The translations under genes were made by a program, and so were the position numbers. 64,000 nt of DNA from an uncultured Colwellia sp. (GTDB taxonomy: Bacteria; Pseudomonadota; Gammaproteobacteria; Enterobacterales; Alteromonadaceae). The notes below the pieces were generated by a model, which saw only the letters and a list, made by a program, of their open reading frames with translations, was not told the DNA's origin and searched no databases. Where the stretch lies: the NCBI GenBank assembly GCA_913062815.1, contig CAJXWZ010000022.1, positions 1 to 64,000 of the forward strand. Direction: 5' to 3'. Shown here one piece after another: positions 48,437 through 58,909 of this stretch. Within the stretch, counting starts at the first letter, position 1. Every line of letters begins with the position of its first letter.

Positions 48437-50378
48437 TTAAAGGCGTAGTTGGCTTTTTAATGCCAGATCTGGCTTGATAAGAATCTTGCATCGATTCTTG
48501 AAATTGTATGGCACGATTTTTACCATTATATTTAGCATAATATAACGCTTTGTCAGCTTGTGCATAAAGCCCAGAACTATTTTGTAAGTTTCTAAATGTC
48601 GTTGCTACACCTATGCTTACTGTCACATTTACTCTTTGATTGTTATCATTTTTATCTGAAGCAAGAAAATCACAAGCACTCACTTCTTTTACAATGCGCT
48701 GTGCAATATGTAGACTTTGTACCGCGTCTATTCTTGGTAAAACACAAAGAAACTCTTCGCCACCAACTCGACCAATGACATCTTCTCCTCGAAGCACTTC
48801 TGCTCCTAACAACGCTATTTTTTTAATTACTTCGTCACCAAAAGGATGCCCATAAAGATCATTAACCAGCTTAAAGTCATCAATATCTATGACCATAATA
48901 GAAACAGTCGTTTTTTCTGAGGTATTATCTTTGAGTAGTCTATTAAGAAAATTAAACACATATCGACGGTTAAACGAATCTGTGAGTGGATCTCGAATTG
49001 ATAATTGCAATAATCTTTTTCCGTGACGCCATTGAAAATAAACAAAGAGTAAAATGAAGAAGACCAACATAACTATAAAACCAATAACATAAGCTTGAAT
49101 AGTATTCTTTTGTTCTTGTTGTTCGAACTGCAAGTCTTGCACTTTTGTACGTTGTTGCAAAAGCGAAATTTCTACATTTTGACGCTCCACCTCCATAGAA
49201 CTTCTCACCCGTAATAGGCGATCCGATGATCTACTATTTATTGATTCAATTTCTTTCTTGTTAAACTGCTTTAATAATTGATAGGCAAGCGAACCGTCGC
49301 CTTGAGCATGGGCAAGCGCTGCATTAATCTTTATGATTTCTATTTGCCAACTTGTACCAACCAACTCAGGTATACCCTTAAAAATATCACTCGCTAGCTG
49401 CAAAGCATCTTTTGCCTCATTTAAATCGCCTTTCTCGATTAAACACTGAGCTTTACGTTTATATAACTCCGCTTTGTAATCGATTAATCCTTCCAATGCA
49501 ACGGCGTAATCTATCGACACTAAAGCTTGTTCACAACTGCCTTGCTCAGCTTCACTCATGGCAATGCCATAAGCTGCATAAAATTTGCCATCAATGTTGT
49601 TAGGGCTAAATTCAATGGTCTGTTGATAACGCTGGTAATATTCAATGGCAAGTTCATATTTTTGCCAATAGCGGTAAGTTGCTGCTAAACCATAAATAGC
49701 TTCAACTTCATGGGCAGGATAGCCAAGTTTTTGATAACTGGTTAACGCTTTTTGGTAGTACTCAACTGAATTATCATAATCATTCATATAACCATAAATA
49801 GCGCCGTAAACTTCATTGATTTTAGCAATTAAAAACTCATCATTTAGGGCAAATGCTTCTACATAGGCTTGCTGTAATTCAGTTAATGACAGCTCATACA
49901 CTTCAGTTAAACTTCGTGTGTAGGCTAACTCTTGCTTTGCTCTCACAGCCAAATAGGTAAAATGATTTTTTCTTGCTAAGTGTTTTGCTTTTTTTAAAAT
50001 CGTCTGTGATTGTTGATATTGACCTTGGCGCTGCAGAATAAGGCCACGGAAGAGATCAAAATAAATGGTTACTTGGGCAGATGTTTGAGAATGTATGGAC
50101 TTTTCAGCTTGCGTAACAGTTTTCTCAAATTTATCAAAGAAATACAATAAATTTTCAGCTTGTGCTTTACGTAGCCACCACCACAATTTGTAATGTAGCG
50201 ACATGTTATCCAGCTGTTCAGTTTCTAAAAGTAATGTTTGGTATGTTTGCCATGGTTGCTTATTTAGGCTTTGTTCCATGTTTTCTAGTGTCGAGGTGTC
50301 TGTCAATTGCTCAGCATTGACAACAAAAACATAACTGGTAAGAAACAAGAGCAAAATGCTTCGATAGACTAGCTGCAA
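48426..50378 (-). CDS. TPR-GGDEF diguanylate cyclase
   Basis: This 650-aa protein begins at a TTG (no ATG is suitable; AGGGA lies 9 nt upstream) with a signal peptide (MQLVYRSILLLFLTSYVFVVNA). A periplasmic TPR region (about 60-390) is followed by a membrane helix (about 427-447) and a GGDEF domain. The active site is GGEEF at 539-543, and the inhibitory I-site RxxD is R530-D533 (RGED), so it should make c-di-GMP with product feedback. The same architecture, without the kinase, is found in the TPR histidine kinase at 37088. Its stop overlaps the next gene. Confidence 0.88.
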   Translation of the reverse strand: MQLVYRSILLLFLTSYVFVVNAEQLTDTSTLENMEQSLNKQPWQTYQTLLLETEQLDNMSLHYKLWWWLRKAQAENLLYFFDKFEKTVTQAEKSIHSQTSAQVTIYFDLFRGLILQRQGQYQQSQTILKKAKHLARKNHFTYLAVRAKQELAYTRSLTEVYELSLTELQQAYVEAFALNDEFLIAKINEVYGAIYGYMNDYDNSVEYYQKALTSYQKLGYPAHEVEAIYGLAATYRYWQKYELAIEYYQRYQQTIEFSPNNIDGKFYAAYGIAMSEAEQGSCEQALVSIDYAVALEGLIDYKAELYKRKAQCLIEKGDLNEAKDALQLASDIFKGIPELVGTSWQIEIIKINAALAHAQGDGSLAYQLLKQFNKKEIESINSRSSDRLLRVRSSMEVERQNVEISLLQQRTKVQDLQFEQQEQKNTIQAYVIGFIVMLVFFILLFVYFQWRHGKRLLQLSIRDPLTDSFNRRYVFNFLNRLLKDNTSEKTTVSIMVIDIDDFKLVNDLYGHPFGDEVIKKIALLGAEVLRGEDVIGRVGGEEFLCVLPRIDAVQSLHIAQRIVKEVSACDFLASDKNDNNQRVNVTVSIGVATTFRNLQNSSGLYAQADKALYYAKYNGKNRAIQFQESMQDSYQARSGIKKPTTPLNDQ

Positions 50379-50464
50379 CGTTATTTATCCCTAAAAAGTC
50401 CAATATGTACACTCAACAAATAGAGTATCATAAAATTGTATCTTTTTTAAACATGTAAAAAGCG

Positions 50465-50692
50465 TTAACTTTTAAATAGTTTATTAAAAGACTTTACTGA
50501 GAAACCATTCAAAATTTCATTACCAATTTTCAATACAGGCACGCCACGTAAGCCGGTCGCCGCAAACTCTTTTCTCCCTTTCGGACTTTGCACATTACAT
50601 AATCGGTAAGGAATATTGTGCTCCTCTAAATAGCGCTTAGCCGTTTGACAATGTGAACATTTGTCCATAGTGAATAGCACCACTCTTTTCAT
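50465..50692 (-). CDS. Glutaredoxin-like thiol protein
   Basis: This small 75-aa thioredoxin-fold protein has the redox site C12-S-H-C15 (DKCSHCQTAKRYL), the cis-Pro segment GVPVLKIGN and the GF-S-KSFNKL end. CxxC with Ser-His resembles NrdH/glutaredoxin-like proteins more than the classical CPYC glutaredoxin. Its start overlaps the DUF808 gene stop by 4 nt, so both are likely cotranscribed. Confidence 0.85.
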   Translation of the reverse strand: MKRVVLFTMDKCSHCQTAKRYLEEHNIPYRLCNVQSPKGRKEFAATGLRGVPVLKIGNEILNGFSVKSFNKLFKS

Positions 50693-51666
50693 GTTTTCTG
50701 ACCCTTAAATATAGGGGGTATTACCGTTACCAAGAGCAATACTACTGCGCCAGCAATCAAGCCTACTATGGCTTCAAATAGCATAGGTATTACACTCAGC
50801 ACTATTACACTAGCGCTTGACCATGATGCTAAACTTTGCTCTATAACTTGTTCGAGCGCAATCAAGAAATGGTGAACATCAGCTATGCCATGTACTAAAA
50901 TACTGCCACCCACTAGGAGCATAGCAATAGTGCCGATAAAGACTAACGACTTCATTAATCGAGGAGCAAAGCTCAATAAAGCGCTGCCAACTGCACGTTT
51001 CATTTTTCCAGTGAAGCTGTCTTTCGTGTTTTTATAGGAGCCCGTCCTAAGTAAATACAACCCCGCGTCATCCAATTTGACAATGGCTGCCACCAGTCCA
51101 TATACTCCTACAGTCATAACTATTGCAATGGCACAAACCACTAATACTTGATGCATAAAACTTGCTTGTTGAACGGTCCCCAAAGCAATAACAATAATTT
51201 CCGCGCTCAAAATAAAGTCAGTACGTATAGCACCTTTAATTTTTTCTTGTTCTAGCGCGACTAAATCAATATTTTCATCAAGCACTTCTTTGGCTGCGTG
51301 TTGATGTTCTTTTACTTGTTCTGCATGACTAATAGAAAACGTATGCCAAACTTTTTCAAAGCCTTCAAAACATAAGTACGCTCCTCCTATCATCAGCAGA
51401 GGCGTAATTATCCAAGGTAAAAAAGCGCTTGCCGCTAACGCTAGCGGAACCAAGATAAGTTTATTAAGTGCTGAGCCTTTAGCAACAGCAAAAACTACAG
51501 GTAATTCTCTATCTGCGCGCACGCCGGAAACTTGTTGAGCATTTAACGCAAGGTCGTCTCCTAATACACCTGCCGTTTTTTTTGCCGCGACTTTAGTCAT
51601 TAAAGCGACATCATCGAGCACTACGGCAATTTTATCGATTAACGTTAATAAACTCGCGCCAGCCAT
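50689..51666 (-). CDS. DUF808 family inner-membrane protein (YedI-like)
   Basis: This 325-aa integral membrane protein has six to eight hydrophobic segments. The start MAGASLLTLIDKIAVVLDDVALM followed by KKTAGVLGDDLALNA and the GGAYLCFEGFEKVWH segment are the DUF808 (YedI) signature. The function of the family is unknown. The start at 51666 has GGGGA 6 nt upstream; a TTG 2 codons earlier is less likely. It overlaps the glutaredoxin-like gene. Confidence 0.85.
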   Translation of the reverse strand: MAGASLLTLIDKIAVVLDDVALMTKVAAKKTAGVLGDDLALNAQQVSGVRADRELPVVFAVAKGSALNKLILVPLALAASAFLPWIITPLLMIGGAYLCFEGFEKVWHTFSISHAEQVKEHQHAAKEVLDENIDLVALEQEKIKGAIRTDFILSAEIIVIALGTVQQASFMHQVLVVCAIAIVMTVGVYGLVAAIVKLDDAGLYLLRTGSYKNTKDSFTGKMKRAVGSALLSFAPRLMKSLVFIGTIAMLLVGGSILVHGIADVHHFLIALEQVIEQSLASWSSASVIVLSVIPMLFEAIVGLIAGAVVLLLVTVIPPIFKGQKT

Positions 51667-51697
51667 TAGCAATCCCCTTTAATTATAAAGCTAAATA

Positions 51698-53215
51698 TTA
51701 ATATTTAGCCGCTTGACCATTTTCTGGCAACGACTTATTTATAAATTCACGAATATCTTGATTCGCCTGCTGTAAATCTTCATGTCTAAGATACATCATA
51801 TGTCCCGAGCGATATCCTTTAAAGGATAAACGTTCACGCATTTGTCCGCTGGGGTCTAACTGCCACATAGTATATTTTGCATCAAAATAGTTTGTTGCGC
51901 CGTCATAGTATCCTGCTTGAAACATCACATTAAGGTAGGGGTTTTGCGCCATCGCTAAACGTAAATTCTCGCCGGTATTATTGTTGGTCCTATCCCAAGG
52001 GTGAACATCACCAAACATGCTGTACTTAATATCAGTTTTATAAGCTAACTCTTCTCGCAAATAATAGTTTATTGCAGGGGTAAAACTATGCAACCACGAC
52101 GTTAGCTCTGCATTATAATCAGGCTTTGTGCCAGCAGTTTTCTTATCGATTCCTAAATAACGTGAATCAAGTCTTCCTATGGTTTTTTTACGCGTTCTTA
52201 AAAGTTCTTTCCAAAAAAAATCATTATCAATATCTAAGTTATTCGCTAAAACCGCTGCCAGTGATAAACCAGAATACCGCGCCACTTTTTTAGCAATCGT
52301 TTGCTTCTCTTCATCGGGAATAAAACCACCTTTAGCTAAGGCGGGGATATATTGATTTAAAGCAAATTGCTCAACTTCAGGTAACAACTCAGCTAAGTCT
52401 TTTGCTTGCAACTCACTTGGCAAAACTTTGTGGTACCAAGCAGCTGCGGCAAAGTAAGGTAAGCGATTAGCTGATTTCACTGGACCCTCTCGCTTAATGC
52501 CAATATCTGTTGGCGACACTAAGATAACACCGTTAATATACATCCATTGCTGTTGCTGTAATGCTAACGCTAGTCCTGACACTCGGGTTGTGCCATAGCT
52601 TTCACCAATTAAGTATTTAGGCGAGCGCCAGCGATTATTACGGGTTACGAAGGTTGTGAGCCATTCTGCTAAATATTCTACATCGGCATTTACACCAAAA
52701 AACATCGCTTTTTGTTTATCTTTAGCTGGCATTTTTCCGTCTTTATTTGGTAAAACTCGAGAATAGCCAGTATTAACAGGGTTTACAAAAACAATATCTG
52801 CTACATCTAGGATTGAATAAGGATTAGTTTTCACGCCATAGGGCTGTAGCGGGTAACCTTCGTCATCAACATTTAAAACACGTGGGCCGGTATAAGCGAC
52901 ATGCATCCATACAGACGCTGAGCCTGGCCCACCATTAAATGAAATCAATAAAGGGCGTTTACTATTATCTTCAATGTCGGTGCGTTGATAGTAAGTGTAA
53001 AACAGCGTAGCGGTGGCATCCCCTGTCTTATTCCAAACAGGCTGTGTACCTGTAGTAGCAGTATATTTAATCCTTTTACCGTTAATTTTAGTGCTGTGTT
53101 TTGTGATTTGTTGCTCATCGACGACAATCTTGCGTTCATTAGCCGCATAGGTTGTTGTCGATATCAATGCGCCCAAAAACAATACCAGACAACATAACCG
53201 GCTAAATAATTTCAT
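51698..53215 (-). CDS. Secreted S10-family serine carboxypeptidase
   Basis: This protein of about 505 aa begins MKLFSRLCCLVLFLGALISTTTYA (signal peptide). S10 signatures are SFNGGPGSASVWMH (oxyanion region), GESYGTTR with the nucleophile Ser, a YYDGATNYFD segment with the Asp, and YRSGHMMYLRHEDL with the His. It should remove C-terminal residues from peptides in the periplasm or outside. The start is set by GAGG 6 nt before the ATG at 53215; the frame is open 17 codons further. Confidence 0.87.
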   Translation of the reverse strand: MKLFSRLCCLVLFLGALISTTTYAANERKIVVDEQQITKHSTKINGKRIKYTATTGTQPVWNKTGDATATLFYTYYQRTDIEDNSKRPLLISFNGGPGSASVWMHVAYTGPRVLNVDDEGYPLQPYGVKTNPYSILDVADIVFVNPVNTGYSRVLPNKDGKMPAKDKQKAMFFGVNADVEYLAEWLTTFVTRNNRWRSPKYLIGESYGTTRVSGLALALQQQQWMYINGVILVSPTDIGIKREGPVKSANRLPYFAAAAWYHKVLPSELQAKDLAELLPEVEQFALNQYIPALAKGGFIPDEEKQTIAKKVARYSGLSLAAVLANNLDIDNDFFWKELLRTRKKTIGRLDSRYLGIDKKTAGTKPDYNAELTSWLHSFTPAINYYLREELAYKTDIKYSMFGDVHPWDRTNNNTGENLRLAMAQNPYLNVMFQAGYYDGATNYFDAKYTMWQLDPSGQMRERLSFKGYRSGHMMYLRHEDLQQANQDIREFINKSLPENGQAAKY

Positions 53216-53431
53216 TTCCATCCTCAATAATAAATTCGCGTATAAAGTTAAATTAGCATAAAGCATATGAAGAATCAGACATTTAAGACAAGTTAATTGA
53301 ATGCTACGATAAATTGTAAATCGTAAAGGTTTTGTAAATCAGCCAACATGCTTTACATTCAGATTGAAATTGATGACTTTTTAATCAATACTAATTTCAA
53401 AAGTGAATAATCCAAGTTGTCAGGGGTTAGT

Positions 53432-55123
53432 ATGTTTAAAAGTATTTTGTTTATTTGGATTACATTACTGCTCAGCGCTTGTGGCGGTAGCTCTGAAGAA
53501 ACACCTGCACCAGCCCCTGTACCTATTCCAGCACCGACTCCAGCCCCCGAGCCAGAGCCAGAGCCACCGGCATTACCCAATAATAACGACAGCGCACGTT
53601 TTCTAAACACAGCGACTTTTGGCGCTAATATTAACAGTATTAACGAGGTCAGCAGCATCGGGGTTGAGCCTTGGCTTGATGCACAAATAGCATTGCCTGC
53701 CAGCTCTCACGTTGATTACTTGCAAGAGTTGGAACTTACACTTAACTTACCCGCTGATGAGGAAATAAACCGTGAAGAACGCTTAGAAACATGGTTTACC
53801 CACGCAATTACCGCCCCAGATCAACTGAGGCAACGGGTGGCCTTTGCCTTAAGTGAAATTTTTGTGGTATCTGAGCATAGTACTTTTGGCGATGACACTT
53901 ATGGCTTAGCCAATTATTACGATTTACTCGTCAATAATGCCTTTGGTAATTACCGTGACTTACTTGAGGAAGTTACTTTATCTCCTATTATGGGCATGTA
54001 TTTAAGCGTGTTAGGCAATGAAAAACCTAATGAAGCATTGAATATTCGCCCTGATGAAAATTACGCCCGTGAAGTAATGCAACTTTTTAGTATTGGCTTA
54101 GTTGAATTAAATATTGATGGCAGCGAAAAATTGCAAAACAACCAAAATATCCCTACTTATAATCAGGATATAATTAAAGCATTCGCCCATGTTTATACTG
54201 GTTGGAATTTTAATGGTGCCACAGCAGAGTCATGGTGGCGATTTTATCAAAATTACAACACCATGAAGCCTATGACTTCAGTAGAAGACTTTCATGATAC
54301 CTCAGAAAAACAACTACTCAATAACGTCACTGTACCAGCGAATCAAAGCGCCGAACAAGACCTCGCGATTGCTCTAGATAACCTTTTCAACCATGAAAAC
54401 GTTGCGCCTTTCATTGGAAAGCAGCTTATTAAAAAGCTGGTCACCAGTAACCCAAGTGCTGAATATGTGGCAAGAGTAAGTATGATTTTTAATGATAACG
54501 GCCAAGGTGTTCGTGGTGATTTAGGCGCGGTCATTAAAGCAATTTTATTAGATGAAGAAGCTATTCAGGGTACTAAAAGCAATGCTAATTTTGGAAAAGT
54601 AAGAGAGCCATTATTGCGGGCTGTTCACTTGTGGCGAGCTTTTGAAGCATCTTCTCCTAATAACAGATTCCAATTTGGTTGGCCAAGCTACGCTTTTGCT
54701 CAGACACCATTAGGAGCCCACCATGTTTTTAATTTCTTTTCGCCTGACTATGCTCCGCCAGGCATTGTCAGCGACAACAATTTGATCGCGCCAGAATTAG
54801 AAATAGTTACAGAAAACTACTTAACACGCACTAGTAATTTTCTAGCATACTCGACATTGTGGGGGCATACAGAATTCAACGATGAAGAAAGTAATGACAA
54901 TCGCATTTTAATATCATTAAGCGCGTTACAGCCAATGATTGATGATACTAACCAGTTGTTGGATTATTTGGATATGTTATTGCTAGGCGGCACCATGAGT
55001 GATGACATGCGAACAATTTTAACTGAAGCTTTTGACAGCACAAGCGGCGAAGCAACTAATGACAGACTAAGTAACTTATTATTTTTAGTCATGGTATCAC
55101 CGCAATATACAGTACAAAGATAA
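53432..55123 (+). CDS. DUF1800 family lipoprotein
   Basis: This 563-aa protein begins with a lipoprotein signal ending LLLSAC (Cys at residue 17), then GGSSEE and a Pro/Ala/Glu repeat tail (about 25-45). The rest is the DUF1800 domain: RFLNTATFGANINSI, DQLRQRVAFALSEIFVVS, YAREVMQLFSIGLVELN, the FAHVYTGWNF segment and a C-terminal ISPQYTVQR-like end. Function of the family is unknown. AGGGG precedes the ATG. The DUF1501 gene follows 18 nt later, a pairing common in proteobacteria and Planctomycetes. Confidence 0.87.
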   Translation: MFKSILFIWITLLLSACGGSSEETPAPAPVPIPAPTPAPEPEPEPPALPNNNDSARFLNTATFGANINSINEVSSIGVEPWLDAQIALPASSHVDYLQELELTLNLPADEEINREERLETWFTHAITAPDQLRQRVAFALSEIFVVSEHSTFGDDTYGLANYYDLLVNNAFGNYRDLLEEVTLSPIMGMYLSVLGNEKPNEALNIRPDENYAREVMQLFSIGLVELNIDGSEKLQNNQNIPTYNQDIIKAFAHVYTGWNFNGATAESWWRFYQNYNTMKPMTSVEDFHDTSEKQLLNNVTVPANQSAEQDLAIALDNLFNHENVAPFIGKQLIKKLVTSNPSAEYVARVSMIFNDNGQGVRGDLGAVIKAILLDEEAIQGTKSNANFGKVREPLLRAVHLWRAFEASSPNNRFQFGWPSYAFAQTPLGAHHVFNFFSPDYAPPGIVSDNNLIAPELEIVTENYLTRTSNFLAYSTLWGHTEFNDEESNDNRILISLSALQPMIDDTNQLLDYLDMLLLGGTMSDDMRTILTEAFDSTSGEATNDRLSNLLFLVMVSPQYTVQR

Positions 55124-55141
55124 CAACCAGGAGATTAACTA

Positions 55142-56500
55142 ATGAATAGACGTAATTTTGTTAAAAGCCTTCTTGGTAGTTCAGTGGGTATTAGTAGTGC
55201 AAGTGCCGCGTTGTCGAGCATGACATTAATGAATAGCGCTTTAGCGCAAACAAATAACCGATTTGATGATTATAAAGCGCTTGTCTGTGTATTTCTTCAT
55301 GGTGGCAATGACTCATTTAATATGCTTATACCCAGTGATAATAGTGACTATCAAACTTATCAAAATGTAAGACAAAACCTTGCTATTGAACAGAGTAGTT
55401 TACTAAATATTACCCCCAGCTCGGCTATGCCATACAACTTAGCAATGCCAAATTTTATGGCACCAATGCAACAATTATTTAATCAAGGAAACTTAGCTTT
55501 TCTAGCGAATACCGGGCCGCTATTACAACCGGTAAGTAAAAGCGAAGCGTTGGCCAATGAATCATTATTACCCCCGCAATTATTCTCTCATAATGATCAA
55601 CAAAAGCATTGGCAAACCGCTTGGCCAGAGCAGAATTCCCTTACCGGTTGGGCGGGGAGAATGGCAGATTTAATTATGGATACGGCCAACCCTCTATCAA
55701 TGAATTTATCTATTGATGGTACGAATGTTTTACAAACGGGAATGAACTCTCTACCTTATTCCCTTGATGCCAATGGCGTTGAGACGTTTGCAGCACTCAA
55801 CCCTAATGAAAGCTGGAGTATCAACCGAGTGAATGCTTTTAGGCAGCTATTAACGGCCGAAAACCATGTATTAGGTCAAGCTCATAGCGCTATTTATAAT
55901 CGAGCCCAAAACAATATAGACATTGTTGCCAATGCGATTAATATTGCTGAAGGCTCAAATGTGGTTTACCCAAACAACCACCTGGGTGAACAACTCAAAA
56001 TGGTTGCCACATTAGCCAGTTCGCAACAATTACTGGCACAGCCAAGGCAGATATTTTTTGTCAGTATGGGGGGCTTTGATACCCATGATAATCAAATAAC
56101 CGATCAACCCAGATTGCTTCAAGATTTAAGCAATGCTTTATTTTCTTTTAATGCCGATCTACAAATGCGTGGTCTAGCCAATAACATCACCTCTTTTACT
56201 ATGTCTGATTTTGGTAGAACCTTAACCAGTAATGGTGATGGTACCGACCATGGTTGGGGCGGCCATCAAATAATCATGGGTGGCGCAGTTAAAGGTGGTG
56301 ATGTTTATGGAAAAATGCCTGCTGATTTCACCCTTAATTCAGAGGATGATTTGGCTGATGGCCGCATTATTCCCAGCACTTCCGTGGATCAATATGCTGC
56401 TACATTAGCCAAATGGTTCGGCTTATCGACAAACGAAATTAATGCCGTATTTCCAAATCTGTCACGTTTTGAAAATAGCGATTTAGGCTTTATGCTTTAA
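55142..56500 (+). CDS. DUF1501 family protein with Tat signal
   Basis: This 452-aa protein starts with a twin-arginine signal ([13 protein letters not shown]...), ending in ALAQ at about residue 36. The DUF1501 domain shows [66 protein letters not shown] and KGGDVYG. The metal-like His/Asp set recalls the alkaline phosphatase/sulfatase fold. It is exported folded by Tat, while its partner DUF1800 is Sec-exported. Its stop overlaps that of the convergent chemotaxis gene by 4 nt. Confidence 0.88.
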   Translation: MNRRNFVKSLLGSSVGISSASAALSSMTLMNSALAQTNNRFDDYKALVCVFLHGGNDSFNMLIPSDNSDYQTYQNVRQNLAIEQSSLLNITPSSAMPYNLAMPNFMAPMQQLFNQGNLAFLANTGPLLQPVSKSEALANESLLPPQLFSHNDQQKHWQTAWPEQNSLTGWAGRMADLIMDTANPLSMNLSIDGTNVLQTGMNSLPYSLDANGVETFAALNPNESWSINRVNAFRQLLTAENHVLGQAHSAIYNRAQNNIDIVANAINIAEGSNVVYPNNHLGEQLKMVATLASSQQLLAQPRQIFFVSMGGFDTHDNQITDQPRLLQDLSNALFSFNADLQMRGLANNITSFTMSDFGRTLTSNGDGTDHGWGGHQIIMGGAVKGGDVYGKMPADFTLNSEDDLADGRIIPSTSVDQYAATLAKWFGLSTNEINAVFPNLSRFENSDLGFML

Positions 56501-58536
56501 GATACTTTAAAAGTGTCTATTGAATCTTCAAGTTTAGCTGCTAAATCAGCCACTTGGTTAGAATAGGTTAGCGTGGAGGATGATTTATCACTACTTTGCT
56601 GACTTAGACTAACCACCTCTTTAATGCTGTGGTTGATGTCATTACTCAGCGCATTTTGTTGAGTTGCTGATTGTGAAATATCACTGCTCATATCATACAT
56701 TTGCTCAATAGCAGCGGTAATTAAGAGTAAAGTTTGTAGTAACTGATCCGTATGATCTTGGCAATTATTAGCCTCAGCTTTACCTTGCGAAATATCTGCC
56801 ACTGCTTTTTCTGTTTGGCTTTGCAACGATTCAATCATCGATTGAATTTCAGTTGCTGATTCTTGAGTTCTGCTAGCAAGTAAACGTACTTCATCAGCCA
56901 CGACAGCGAAGCCTCTACCGGCTTCACCTGCTCGCGCAGCTTCAATGGCAGCATTTAATGCAAGTAAATTGGTTTGATCTGAAATACCACGAATAGTATC
57001 TAAAATACCACTAATGTTAGTTGATTCGTGCTGTAATACTGACATCACATCTGAAGTACTGTCTAACATAGTTACCAAGTTTTGCATGCGTTCATTGGTC
57101 GTATTGGCAGTTTGTTCAAGCTCATGACTTTGTGTTAATGCACTGGTCATTTTCTCTTCGGCAGTATTTGCTTTATTCAAAATATGATCGGCACTTTGTC
57201 CCAACTCAGCCGTTTGTAGAGTGACTTGCTCAATGGTCTGTTCCTGCATGGCTAGAGAGTCTGTCACTTGGGCAATTTTTTCACTTGATTGCTCTGCTGC
57301 ATGATGGAGTAAATGAGTATTATCCGAGATATTGCCTATTAACGTCCTTAAGTCGGCAACAACTAAATTAACATTTTTGGAGAGCTCACCATATTCATCA
57401 TCAGACTTTACGCTTAATTGGTGTGATAAATCACCTTTAGCAATTTGAGAAAGCACCTTATTTATACGCTTCAATGGACCGATCATCGCTTTGATTGTTG
57501 TCAAAGCAATGACTACGCCTACAGCAAATAAAATAACAAAAATAATGAGCGTCTCTAAATTTCCTTGTTCAACATTATCAAAAATATCATTTTGTAATTG
57601 CGTTAGGTTTTTATCAACCGCTTGCAAAAACACATCAATTGCTTGTATCGAGGCGTTAATGTGTAATTCTGAATTCTTTGACGCTGCTGATAAGGCATTT
57701 CGCTGTTCAAGCTGTAATATTTTGACGGAAAACAAATTATTGTCCCCTTGAAGCATATCCTTCGCCTTTTCGAATTCATCGACAAACTGGTCAATCAAAC
57801 CGTCAGTATTATAGTCTTTGCCAAGGGTAATTAAGAAAGCTGAATATTGTTCAACATTACTAATCGCAAATTCAATAGTTTGCTGAGATTCTTCAACTTC
57901 TACAATATTATTAATTGATAAAATTGTTTTAGTGGCATCGGTTAAATTAAAAATGAAACCTTCTATTTGGCTAGCAGAGCCGGAAATTCTATCTACATGA
58001 CTTTGATTATCAGGATCATCTAAATAGGATAAATCCCCAAGCACTGCACCTGTTTCGAAAAGAATATCGTCTATCGATTTTAGCTGTTTAATAAAGGTTT
58101 GAGTCGTATTTAACTCGCCTAAGCGGTGACTAAACATCGTTTCAACTGAAGCGGTATATTTATCATAAGCTTGGCTGAAGTTATTTAAGCCATCAATGTT
58201 AGGAAAAACATACAGTAGTTGTCCTATTACTGTTTTTTGCTTTACTAATAAGTCACCTTGTTGCTCAAAGACGTTCTTTAATTTTTCAATCTCTGCAATA
58301 GTCGCAGAAGCGGCAATGAATGACGACGATTTAGCTTGTTTTAGTAACTGTTTTTGAACTGTATTGGCATTTTTTTGAATCGGTAGCGCGAAATCATCTA
58401 CTTTTGCGGTTGCTTGCTTGATATCACTTAAAATACCTACCGAGCTAATACTTGAAAAAAGCAGCAGCAATAAAATAACCGCAAAGCCAATAACGACCTT
58501 GTGCGCAACTTTAAGAACTTTTATGTTAAACAGCAT
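56497..58536 (-). CDS. Methyl-accepting chemotaxis protein
   Basis: This 679-aa receptor has an N-terminal membrane helix (about 10-35), a large periplasmic helical domain (about 36-325), a second membrane helix (about 330-350), HAMP ([21 protein letters not shown]) and the signalling hairpin with the conserved tip [25 protein letters not shown]. No C-terminal pentapeptide for CheR is seen. The ligand is unknown. The start is taken as the ATG at 58536; the frame is open 3 codons further. Confidence 0.9.
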   Translation of the reverse strand: MLFNIKVLKVAHKVVIGFAVILLLLLFSSISSVGILSDIKQATAKVDDFALPIQKNANTVQKQLLKQAKSSSFIAASATIAEIEKLKNVFEQQGDLLVKQKTVIGQLLYVFPNIDGLNNFSQAYDKYTASVETMFSHRLGELNTTQTFIKQLKSIDDILFETGAVLGDLSYLDDPDNQSHVDRISGSASQIEGFIFNLTDATKTILSINNIVEVEESQQTIEFAISNVEQYSAFLITLGKDYNTDGLIDQFVDEFEKAKDMLQGDNNLFSVKILQLEQRNALSAASKNSELHINASIQAIDVFLQAVDKNLTQLQNDIFDNVEQGNLETLIIFVILFAVGVVIALTTIKAMIGPLKRINKVLSQIAKGDLSHQLSVKSDDEYGELSKNVNLVVADLRTLIGNISDNTHLLHHAAEQSSEKIAQVTDSLAMQEQTIEQVTLQTAELGQSADHILNKANTAEEKMTSALTQSHELEQTANTTNERMQNLVTMLDSTSDVMSVLQHESTNISGILDTIRGISDQTNLLALNAAIEAARAGEAGRGFAVVADEVRLLASRTQESATEIQSMIESLQSQTEKAVADISQGKAEANNCQDHTDQLLQTLLLITAAIEQMYDMSSDISQSATQQNALSNDINHSIKEVVSLSQQSSDKSSSTLTYSNQVADLAAKLEDSIDTFKVS

Positions 58537-58909
58537 AAATAACAACTCAGTAAAAAATTAATAAAAAAACAAAACATCCGACCAGTTACATAGTAATAAA
58601 TTTTGTCTTACTAAATCAAGTGTGGTGAAAATTGAACCACCTAAAATCAGTATAGACAAAGCTGAACTTTAAACATAAAACCACCAAGTTCGGCTAAATT
58701 CATACACTAGGGTGCAGAATTGTTCATGAATAAATGAGATTTCCCTAAAACCAAAAACACTAATTAATACAACGAGTAAAAAGTATATAGCGTTATCAAC
58801 TTACTAGATTTTCCATTTATTTAGCGACTAATAAGAAATTTATTTCATTTTTATTTAAACCTTTTGCAAAACACTTACTACTTAATCATAAATATTCGGG
58901 GGAATAATT
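58537..58909. other. 373-bp divergent region between the chemotaxis and ABC transporter genes
   Basis: The region is AT-rich and holds the promoters of two divergent units. I see no protein gene, no clear terminator and no recognisable operator. A strong GGGGGA ribosome binding site precedes the ABC operon start. Confidence 0.5.

Noticed and set aside
53510..53575. Pro/Ala/Glu repeat after the DUF1800 lipobox as a possible tandem repeat or recombination site
   Set aside because: It is a low-complexity linker of a lipoprotein, common in secreted proteins, with no perfect DNA repeat unit.
58864..58892. Possible promoter TTGCAA-17-CATAAA for the ABC operon
   Set aside because: The start point would fall within or just after the ribosome binding site, leaving too short a leader.
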